DNA from: Protonemura montana | Taxonomy: Eukaryota; Arthropoda; Insecta; Plecoptera; Nemouridae | Length of the DNA stretch: 64,000 bases | Assembly (NCBI GenBank): GCA_947568835.1 | Contig: OX387608.1 | Location: 10,702,001 to 10,766,000 of the forward strand | Reading direction: 5' to 3' | Shown here: one piece after another, positions 10,501 through 22,500 of the stretch | Layout of the letters: every line of letters starts with the position of its first letter | Position numbering within the stretch: position 1 is the stretch's first letter | Notes under the pieces: generated by a model | The model's database searches: none | The model's input: the letters and a program-made list of their open reading frames with translations, nothing else | What the model was told of the DNA's origin: nothing | Position numbers and translations under genes: made by a program

Positions 10501-13500
10501 ACTTGCATGAGATACACGGCCAAGGAAAAGACTGACACAAGCCCTTACATTAAACTACACGGGAAAAGTATCGCGCTACAAACGAATACGAAGTTTCTTG
10601 GTCTTCACCTCGGTGACGGTACTGACTGGTGCACACACATCGACACAATAAGCAAACAAATTGCGTCAAGTTGTCTATTGCTAAAAAGACTAATGGAGGT
10701 GGCCGGACTAGCAGCAAGTAAGCTAGTATACCATGCTTACATACAAGCAAAACTTAGTTACGGAATCATACTCTGGGGCAACCACTCAAAAACCCAAAGA
10801 CTATTTAAACTGCAAAAAAGAGCTGTTCGGTATATGGCCAAAGCGAGCAGAAATCCAACAGCTGAGGTCTACATAAAAGATTCATGCAAGAATTTATTTC
10901 AACGTTTTAACATAATGACTTTAGCATGTATTTATATTTATCAGGTGATAATGTATGTTGTAAAAACAAATGCACACAAGGGGGAATTAACACACTCACA
11001 TGACACAAGAACAAAACAAAACCCAAAAACAAAGATGCATAGGCATAAGTACTACACAAGGTCGCCACTGTACGCGGGTATAAAATTGTATAGCGCATTG
11101 CCCATCAATATTAAAAATAACACAACTAGTTTTAAACAAAACCTTAAATCTTTTCTTTTAGAAAAAAGCTTTTACAAGGTGGATGAATTTTACAAGCTTT
11201 GACTGTTGTGTTCAAACTGCACATTGTATTCATTGTATATTGTAAATATATTGCATTGTTTAACTGACGTGTCCAATATCATGTATGTGATCAAAAAGGA
11301 AATAAAACAAAATACAAATACAAATACAAAATTACACTTTATTAAACCGGTCCAAATGCGACTAATCCGCGAGAAATACCGAAATGAAATTTTTAAACAC
11401 TCGACACGACGGTATTATTGATTGATCAAAGAAGAATAACCACAAAACATTATATATTTCATGGCCTTGTCGAGTAATTATTCAAAATCTAGTTGAAATT
11501 ATCTATTGGCAGTTTGGCTTCCTCGATATCAATGTACTGACTATCATGTTGAAACTTCGAGTATGACAGCTATGCACCTCTGTTGGCTTTGGCATTCGCT
11601 CTAACTTTAGTGCATCAAACACAGCTGATTCGATGCATAGCGCTAATAAGCAATGCGCACAATTATTCCTAATCATCCTTTGACAGTAGCTAAAGCTAGG
11701 TAATTTCCGTATAATTGCACTGTGATTAGATTTCGGTCTGCTATCTATGAAAAATGCTTGACAACATTTACACACGTGGCGGTATCCTAAAATGAAACTT
11801 TACATATATACGCTATGAAAACATACAGTCTAGGCTCTGAGACCACCTTTCCGGTCGAGAAAGCCCGCCTGTAGTGCTACCAACTCTTGAATACAATTTC
11901 AATGGTAATTTTCAATGGCAGGATATCAAAAATCTATGAACATCTTTCCAAAAAAGTATAACAGATTTGTATTACACATTCAATACGGCAGGAATCAACG
12001 TAGATGTTGCAGTTTTTTAGTTTTAGCTTTCAGTTGACCTACATGTAAATTACCCCGGAAAGATCAGTAACGTCTTTGCTGAAAAGTATTATCCCTCTCT
12101 CTCTCGCTAAAAGATTTTAGTTTGGACTGCAATTATGCTATAAGGGTTCTTTTGAAACGCATTCTAATCCTTTTATTTCACTGTCGAGTATTTAGGAAGT
12201 TGTCCGTACAGTAAAATGCTGGTAAGAATAAGATAGATACCAATTTGGCGATAGTCGCTTCAGTGTCATTGCCTGCTACGGTAATCACTGCATTTTCATT
12301 ACTATAGTTGACAGCGAATGCTTCCGACGAAACTTTACTAACTACTCTATCATAATTATGATTGAACCGTGTGCTTGTTTCAAGTTTCCACAGAATTTAC
12401 CTTTTTTGTTTGTTTGTGAATAAACTTGTAGTTTAACATTTGATTTTAATACCGGTAGATATTCTCAGAGTGTGTAACGAATTTAATAATCTTGATTAAG
12501 AAACTCAGATTTGTATAGAGTTTGCAAATTTTTTCATGAACTTATTTATAAAATTGGGCACCACTGGGCTTGTTCTAGTCGATTTTTTTATCGGTGTTTT
12601 CATATATTAAACTCTAATTTAGTTTATTAATAAATATCACAAGGTCTTGAACATACTCTCTCTTATAAATAATTCCCTGAATCGAGTTTTTCTTAGTCAA
12701 AAGAGCTTAAGAATTTGTAGAGCCAAAACGAGCATTTAATTTGTTTAAGAGGAATTTTTTTATATCTTTTGATTGTATGGAAGGCCAACCTGCCTTTAGC
12801 TATACTTATCAAAGCTTATAAAAGTGTGTTTGCTTGTAGTACACCATGGCAGCTTCAAAACACTTCAGAAGCATGTCTTGAAAAACTGAAGAGTCAACAC
12901 TCTAGTACTTTAGTTTCCTCTATCTCTCTAGAATTAGTTTTTTTTTGTGTATCGTCAACAAATTAACGAAATTAAAAACAAAATATCGAACAACATAAAA
13001 CTGCCATTTTTAAAGTACGCCGCGATCGCTTAAAAAATTTTTAATATTATATTCTCAGTATTTTTAACTCAAATTGCCTTTAAAAAAAAAATGCTCATTT
13101 TTAGTAATCGCAAGTTATTTTCGAAAAAAAAAACTATTTGAAAAAAACAAGCCATCACATTCATAAATATAAGTTTTGCAATTTTAATCCCTGTCACATT
13201 TGTCAACAGCAAATCCGTCTCAAAACCTAAATGATCATTTTGGTTAAAACGAATCCCGTGCAGCCACTGTCACGATCCCCTATTCGCAGCGGGGCTGTCG
13301 CATCCCGTTTTCCCTGCGCGTCCCAGCCCCCCGCGCCAAACCCCACCGAAAGCTCTGGAATTGGGTCAAGTAGCGCCCTACACTTGCCCAGCTCCCAGTG
13401 CTGCTCATGTTGAACCATCGGTAACATCCGCACCGAAAAGTGCTGATCCATTTCAAAGTGCCTCGACTAGAACATGCAGGGACGTAGTCGAATGATTTGT

Positions 13501-16500
13501 TTTATTTGCGTGATGATTTGGCTTACGGTGTTTTTAAATGATGGCAAGTATTTTACAATAACTTAGAAAACACTGACCGGAGTAGGTTTTTGAAAAGTCA
13601 GCAATTTTACAAAATAATATGGGAAATACTTGGCTAACAGTTTAAGCGCTTAAAATTGGGGTAAAAACATTTATCAAGTTCAGCAAGAGAACGTACTTAT
13701 TCGGCAGAGGCACTTCCGGTCGATTTTGGATGACATGCAGACCGAAAAAAATACATTACAAATCATTTCCACCAATATCCTTTCACTCTTAAGCTTTTGC
13801 CGAGCTAAGATCTTTTATTTTTTAAACAAAAAAAAAACATATTTAGAATTGTTTCTCATATATATAATAAGTGTTTTGAAATTCCATCACTAAAATAGTA
13901 ATGCATTTTTTTTTAAGGTTCGGACGCAAAACTGGGAAGCGATATATCCTCTCGCAGACTAGACAGTAGATACCTACTCACTTGCTGTAATAAGCATTCC
14001 TACTATCCACACTTTGGTATCTCAAAATCGACGACTATCTGTGTACGGAATGTCTTTTCTATCCTCTAAAGGCATTCAAGGAATTTTGCAAAATGTCAAT
14101 ATAATATTTGAAAAAAAAATCTATAGACATTTCATTATTACTCTACAAATTTCGGGACGATACCTCTCACTGCTTTGTTTAAATATAAAACGAGATATTT
14201 CCGATATTTCCCATGATCGTTGGCAAAAATTGCCTAGGGAGATATCGCAGATATGAAGTGGCAGGTTAATTTTAGAGAAAATGGAAGGTTGTGAGGATTT
14301 CAAAATCGGGCAACAAAAAATGGGCCTGTTGCCCTGCGGTCCATAAAAAAAACACGCACACAGTAAAGTTGTTCTAACGACAAGCAAAAAACTCGCAAAA
14401 TTTCAAATTGAGTAACATTTTATTGGGTTTTTTATTAACGACATCGACGAGCCGATTTTACCACAGCCCATCGACACACAAGGTTGGCTTAAGAAATGCA
14501 TTAACGTTGTGTAAGACGAATGATGAATTGCTTTTGTGTTGAGCCTAAGTAATCTCTCCTGTGATTTATTCATGGTGTACAGGAAATAATACTTCACCAC
14601 TGTCACTCATCGAAAATCGATATCGAGTGGATAAAATGGGCCTGGATTGTGCTTACAAAGTATCCAATGGCTACCCTATCAAGAGCTTTGTGGTGTTTTC
14701 AATTGACGAGAATTCAATTTCGGTATGACTGCCGTTGTTCGGTATTATTTACATTCGAGTGAGTGGATTAAATTTCAATTTAGTGACGCATTAGGTACGT
14801 TTTGAAAATTTCGCCGTAGATTTGTGGACGTTTATAGGATTTCAGTGAGATTTTGGTGGACGACAAATAGGGGACGTTGATCCCCTGAGGTGTTTAAAGG
14901 GACAAGTATTTTCATTATTTTGTAATCATTGATTGTAAATTTAAAAAATTATGTTCACATGGGCATGATATTTATGAGCACATACTTATAAGTATATAAT
15001 ATATAAATATGAAATCATACATACTTTACCGATACAAATAGAAGATGCTGCTAGGTAGATTCACCGTCGTGTTTAGGGTTAAAATATTTAATTTTGTTAT
15101 TCCTCGAAGAAAACTCGTATTTGAGACTGGTAATAAATTATTAATGCTAATCCCAACAATTTTTATGCGGATATACAGATATGTTGAGTCTTTATTATTT
15201 GATTAAAGATATTAAAAAAAGACGGCCGCAACCAGAATTGGTTACCACGTGTTGCCGACTCTTTTGCTCCAAAGAGCGCTCAACATGTATTTTTTATATA
15301 TATTTTTTTAGTATCGTAAAACTACTGTACTACTTAGTACTGTAAAATACCTAATGTACTTTCGTCTTTTACTTTTTAACTTTTTAACTTTTGTACTTTT
15401 CGTACTTTTTGGACTTCTTAGTAATTGTATAGACCTTAAAGTATGAGACTCATTAATGCTGGCCCTCTGATTATTATTTAAACTTAATGGTAGTAGGTAC
15501 GGTTTTTGTATCAAACCTATCTTTCCAAAATATCAATTTAAATGGAAAAACTTATTGAGTGATGCTTTAACGGGTCTAAAAGCTAATTGCTTCATTACGC
15601 GCATAAAAAGGTATTGCTAAAATTTTCGTATATAATGCATCTATTACAAAGTCGTTGCAAACTTGAAGTAATTCTTGTTGGGAATGAAAAAAAAGTTGTT
15701 AACTCTACGTTCAAATTGGAAAAGCAACTGTTAGCTTTTAAGGGGGTCGTCTCGAGTAGGTGGAGCGAAACAAGCAGATGGCTTAGTGACAGCTGGGGCG
15801 TGAAGAAGAAAAATGGCGGAAGAATGCGATGGTGCAAAACAGTTTTTCCAAAAGATATCACCCTTTATGTATTTCTTCGCGTCATTTGCTCTGGCAAATT
15901 TTACGACAATGCTTTAACACGAGTAAATGTTTGCACAATCACTCAGCTGTTGTTGATGGAGCGTAAGGCGTAGCAATTTAACAGAGAAATGATCTGATTA
16001 TTTTCACATTAGGGTTGATACGGTCGCCGATCTACACCGATTCATATTTATGAATTAACATATTTACAGTGGTATGAGTGACGCTCTACCATAGCGCTAA
16101 TGTTAAATTGCCTTCGCGAGAAATGACTGCCCAATGACTAATTTATCAACGAAAATTAATTTTCGCTGAGTAGGGGAGGAGGGGTCTAGTTGTCTCAAAA
16201 TCCATCCATGTGTGCATATCTTCTAGAAAAATGAAGTTATTCTTATGTTATATATATTTCCTATTGATAAATACACATTTGGTTATAATGTGAATTTTTT
16301 TGCGATTTATTAGACCGTCAGTTGAATTGCTATGTCTCTTAGTTGACCTAAAAATGTTTGAGACTTATAACCCCACGCGTGGGTCAAGTTGTCTCCCACA
16401 CTGAGGCTAGTTGTCTCAGTGAGGAATTTCGTCATGTGACCATATAATTAATTTAATTAAAATCTGCATCAGTTTCTTTATATGGCAATATCGAGTCAAT

Positions 16501-19500
16501 GTTCGATAATTTATGTCAAAATATTTTGCCACTTTTTCCTGCAACACAAATTGAGCAGCGCGTAACATGACATCGGGTGCTACCAGCCCCCGATGAGCTT
16601 TTTTTTTTTTATAAACCCGTCATAAACTCGTAAATGGTAAATTTTTGTAAATTGGTTCTGTAAAAAGTAAAAAAAAAATCAATTACTTACAAAACAACAA
16701 AATGACTTATACTGAAAGCTACTTCTGGGGTTATGTCATTCTATGACAACTAGACCCATCATAGACTTTCAGCTTTACATTAAAAATTAATATACTTCTC
16801 GTGCATATATTCATCATTTAAGAAAAATTATAAACAGACAATATGTTTGCTTAAAAGAATATAAATATGCACAATTAATTAGATGGATATTTTTACGTAA
16901 AATATGAAATAACTTAGCAGCAGAAAAGTTACTAACCACCAGTCAAAACAAACAATCTCTTCCAGGAGTGTGAATTATGCACCAAAACGAATGAAATTTT
17001 CAGAATAGTAAGATATTTAGAAGTCGAAGTAACCCAGATCAGTAGTTTGTCTCTGGTACCTATTGGAGTCGAGATTTTAACACTGAGACAACTAGCCTCT
17101 GAGACTTTTAGACCCCTCCTCCCCTACTTGCATTTGAGACTGGTTTACGCTCAATTAATCTCAACGATTGATATTCATGTATTGATATTTTGAGTGATTA
17201 TTTTTTAACTGTAGATGTTTGTTTAACAGGATGGCCCAAGCACCTTCGGGTGGCACCTAATAGGCCACTTGTTGCTGCCTCGTTTGCTCAACAGAAAATT
17301 TAAAATTATCGACTATACCTAAAAACAAAGTGGTAGTAATTTTGCTTGGCAGTTGTATGACAGTTTAAAAAAATGGTAAAAAATGTTAATAAAAATTAAA
17401 ATAGGGATAAGAAATACAAATTTTATACACGTTCATCGAATAGATACAATTTAATGCTAATTATCATAAAATTATAGCAGGTAAAATAACGGTTTGTAAA
17501 ATAGCACCATAAGAAGAAACAAAAAAAATAAGTAAAACGGCTATTAGTTTGATTTATCAGCCAACAAAATCATTCAATAAAATCTCTGATTTGCCCTCTT
17601 AGACATGCTTGTGGTTTCAAAAACTGCAATCAATGAAATATCCTGTTTACGGAAAAAATCTAAAACATTGTGGGGCGATCAATCGTCTATTTTCTATTTT
17701 GCGGACAGCTCCGCGAGTGACGTTACGAGCGGGGTACTGGCCACAGACTTCAGTGGCGCTATGCGGTCGGTGGGTGCCCGCGGTGGGTGCCCGCGGTGGG
17801 TGCCCGCTTGCTGAGACAGTCAGTTTGGTGCAGCGCGCTCGAGATCGTGTCCCATGGTTTCGTAGCAGTGTAAAAAATGGCAGCACTACCTTACAGTTTA
17901 GACCTCAGAGAAATATAGATGAAAATTTGCTCAAGCTAGCCGATTAAAAGAGATATCAATTTTGTGTTGCCCGACTCATTCGAGCACTTGTACATACAAC
18001 AATACTCCCCCATAATTCTGCAGTCGTCTAACAATTAAAACGACAAAAAGCACAAACATGAGATAAAATACCACACTGCTATTCGCAAGAAGGTTTCACG
18101 CAAACTAATTAATTGCCAGCAAAGCGGCGTCGGCAAGTGGGCACCCACCGAGTTCATAGCGCCACTGCAGTGAAGTTACTCAGGGAGCTTACCGCCAAAA
18201 GAAAAATAGGTGATTGAGTTGCCAAATAATTTTTTAGATTTTTTTCCGTAAACGCGGTATTTTCTTGTTTGGTGTTCGTATAAGCAAATCAGAGTCCATC
18301 TTTAATTCCTCATCATCATCTTTTAAAAATAAATGTTTAACATAACAATAATCAAATTCAACACCTTTTCTTTATTAAAAGTAGATGATTGAATTTTATT
18401 ATAACATATTTCCCACTTCCTGCCACGCGCTACTCGCCAGAAACCCTACCCCTGCGAGTGTTATATGAATAGATCTAATGAAATATCTTTTTGGTTACAC
18501 CCTGAACGTCGAGCGCGAGCAACGGAATTCTGTCTGCTACATTTTCTCCACGACTCTCAACAAAACGAAATATAAAGTTTCTTTCGATCCACTATGCTCT
18601 CGCCGAATCCCTGCTACCAGGCAGGGCACCGACTTTTTCCACGTTATATTTTGTTTGTCGAAAGTTTTAATACAATTAAAACTTTTGCTATGGTTTCGCT
18701 TCATTTTCATCCCAGAGCATATGCTTATGGGTTGTTTATGTAAAATATGCGTGTGTGCAGAACCTGAGGCTATGCGTGTTAACTGCTAGATTGTGTATTT
18801 TATCTTATTCTTAGGAAAAATCAAACAAATTTGAACAGAAAGCATGGCCAGTGAAGCTAACAACCAACTGGTATTTTAAAGAGTGTTCACAAAACATTGC
18901 GTAAAAATATAAAAAATAATTTAATTTCTTTTGATGCCTAGTATTACAATTTCCTTAACTCCTAGTTAAATGTGAGTTAAATTGATTGCCATGGCAACAA
19001 GCAATCACATGCAGTGAAAGTCAGCTGTTTCTGTGAGCTAGCAGGATAACCCGTGAGTTGAAAAATATTGAAATATTGAATAATAACGAATTTAATAACG
19101 AGCCGTGAATTGGTCCCAGGTTTGAAAAGAAAAAATTCAATTATATGAGATTCAGAAATTGACGACTTTTGAGACTTTTTGAAAGTTTTGTTTCGGTTAT
19201 TTTCGGTCATTTATAAGTAAAAGGGGAGGATCCTTTTTTATTATTATTCTTCTTCTGTATTTGAATTCAATTTTTACCAGCAGGCTAGATCCTATACTCT
19301 GTCCAGGTATTTGAGATTCTCAGCGTGGTGATCAAAGTATATCCTATGTTTTTGTTATTTTAACTTAACTAGATAATTTACTTATGTATGTATTTTATTT
19401 GCATTCTTTTATTATGTGAATTTCCTTATATGATGTGATTTTATCAATCATAAAATAAAATAAGTCAGTAGTATGTTAACAAAAATTTAGTTTCTAAATC

Positions 19501-22500
19501 TACTCAGTCATAAATGTTGTCCTGAACTTGGTGTGTAGTTACTTTCGCTAGCTGATAACATACTTAAAAAAATCAAAACCCAGTTGTTCTAAAATGTAAT
19601 CCTTTGTCTACAACATATTAAAATTCTAGCATTGTTACTCCAAGTTTGCTGACAGAAGGCATCTGAAATAATTGGTCGAAATCATTAGCGGTCTTTCCCC
19701 TTCGGAGCTTTCACGGCGCAGGACATTTCTAAAAGGAATCGTGGAAAAAAACACTATGTCACGAGCTGATGATATGACAACAATGCATAAAAATACGAAA
19801 CGAGCAACAGCAGTTTTCTTAGACTAGGTAGATGATACTTAAATTTTATGATTGCAACAGAAAAAAAATGAGACCAACAGCGAAGTATTATCATTGCAGC
19901 TCTAAAGTTTTTAGCGTCGAGAGAGTTTTACGTTCGAGCCAGAAATCCTCGCGTTTTTAAGAGTTCATTTCGCAAGCGCCATCTTTCAGTAACAGCTGGA
20001 AAGAGAATTATTTCAAAGAAAATGTGACCTTTTAATGTGGAGCAAACATTAAAAAAAGGAGAGACGTGAAAATTTCTCTGCACAGGTCTACCGTAAAACT
20101 TTTCCTACCATATCTAGTGAAAATTAATTAAAAAACTCTTAATAACTGTCAAGAGAAGGAACTATGTGTATAAGATTAAGCTAGAACAGTTATACGCAAA
20201 GAAAATTTGACACTTTATCTAAAAGTCTCCATCACTCACGGCTCAAAATTAAACCTTTTTCGTAAAATCGATATCAAGGCTTCCCATTTTTCTACGAAAT
20301 ATGATGAAAACTGTGAGAAGAAAAGCAATAAAACTGTATTAGTTATTTGTCGTAACTGTGCGATAAAATCAGACGTTTCTTATTCGGCTAGAACCGTGTG
20401 AGGTCATATGGGGTAGATCTAGAAACTGGAAGCCTCCAGCGAGCAGCATTCCATTCCCTTTGTTTTAAAAGGACGCGACAAGAATCTATGAAATCTATTT
20501 TCCTATCCGTGGGGCACGACGCCGGGTCCCATCGATAAAATTTTACACCACCACGCCTCATGAGTTACGCAGAGAGGCGCCGAAAAAAAAAACACTCAAT
20601 AATTTACGACTTCAATTTGCTACGACTGTTGCCTTGTAGGTATGTCTACATCAGAGGAGTCCATGACTATTTTAACCTAACTTTACATGTATTGCTTTTA
20701 CTAGAAGCATCACAATTGGATTGGTTACATGGATTTCTCTTGTCTATTGAAAAATTCATGGGTCCATAAATAATTTAAACGCTACTTGAGAGTAGCTATT
20801 GATCGTTTTTCTATCAATGCAAATACCAATAATAGAAAGTCTTTAGTAAATCAAAGTAACAAAGTGCTGATGGCGATGATTAATTTAGACTCAATGTGCA
20901 GAGGAAGTGCCATTACGAATCTTTGTCTCAATTTCGTATCTTTCAAAAGAAATAAACGTCGTTTTCTGTTACGGAAGAAAAGGAAGAAAAATGAAAGCTC
21001 TACATTATTAATACTTAAAGAAAAACGAACAGTTATAGAGAAAAAAAGGCAAATAGTTTTTAAATCGTAATGGGAGGAGAAATTATGTTGTCTTTTTTAC
21101 GTAGCAAAACGTATGTTCTACACTAGTTCTTTCTTAATCCAGCATTAAAACGATTGAAATTTATTAGCTGGAAAATTTAACTCTGGTCTCAAGCTTTACT
21201 GAAGATAATTAAGAAAATGCTTTCAATCTGTATAAAATCATTTTCTACTAACTATTCAAATGTTAACAAGAATTCACCCGATTACTCTAAATTTCAAAAC
21301 GACTGACAAGCACTTTTTTCTATTTGTTTTTGACAGATTTACAAAGTAAACTAATTACTTTTCAAGCCGGATCGACAGTCTAATTTGAATAGCCATTTTG
21401 AATTGGGTATCCAATGATTGGATTCATGGAACTTCAGTACTAGCACAAATTACAATAATATTACCCAAATGAATCATGAGTATGATCAGCTAAAAACAAT
21501 ACATTGCCGACGCACAATTAGTTATTAAGTACCTTTGCACTACAACTATAATGTTAAGCTCTGTAACGAAGAGATTATTAATGGGAATTTGTTGAAATTG
21601 TTTCATCAAAGCCAGTCTGGCGATATAGAATTTGATTTCTGTACACCACAGTCTCACTGTACCAACATGATTGAAATATGACAGTAGGCATCCAGTGGCG
21701 CAGTAATAATTGGAAACGATAATTACAAAATTACCCAGTGCTTAACGAAGTGGCTTCTATGTTGACGCAAATTAACTCATCTATGAGTGTCTATCAACAT
21801 TTTCCAATAAATTTAATAGCATGATCTTTATCAGAACGACGAGTTTCAAGCGATGATTTGAATCAAATTACAATAAATTATCTTTTGAAATTGTTCGGCG
21901 TTTCACTTTAAAAATATATTCAAAAAAGTGTGGAATAGAAAAGCTATTTTATAAATAACGCCGCTGAAAAGGCAAAAAAAAAACGCTCGTACTGGAAAAG
22001 AGTACGACGGTGAAATTATTAGCGCTTTTCTCTAAATTTTACTTCGAATGATACTTTTAAGTCTTCAATGCTGCTGAAAGGGATACATTTTGTAAAATAA
22101 TTCAAGAAGAAGAACTAGTTGTTATTCGAAGCTATACTAAATTCCGTTCAATGAGAGAACATACTTTGATCACAAATGCGCCACTGGTCGTTTTTGGGGT
22201 GACGTGTGAGCCAACTGTCATTTATAAAACAACTGAAAATGTTATGTTAATGTTAAAACTGAAAATCATCTCCGCTGATGTCCGCCATTTTTTTTCCTCT
22301 AAAGCTTTTTTCACGTCACAATTTTTGTTTTTTTTAAGCTTTTTTAGAATTTTTCCACACATTGTTCGTGATTTTTTAAATATTTTTTTTAAATTCCGCT
22401 TCTTAAACCATAAGTAACTCAAAACTAATTTGTGAGTTGGTGGCAACGCTGTTGGTGTTTGGGGAGGGGAGTAGTCCTTGGGTTTGTAGTCGTTGGGATG

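Larger units (their letters stand above)
6450..11336 (+). mobile_element. Full-length CR1/Jockey-group LINE in Nmdar2 intron 1
   Basis: Non-LTR retrotransposon in the same orientation as the host gene: 5' UTR, ORF1 (7012-8196), ORF2 (8359-11202), short 3' UTR and an (AAATAC)n tail at about 11305-11331. The 5' end is not defined; GC-rich leader sequence begins around 6450 and an exact start between 6440 and 6680 is possible. No target-site duplication was identified by eye. ORF1 has a PHD-type finger plus CCHC knuckles; ORF2 has APE endonuclease and reverse transcriptase. All catalytic motifs checked are intact, so the insertion is young or under recent selection. The only interruption in a 1397-codon frame is the UAG between the ORFs. 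Confidence 0.9.
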
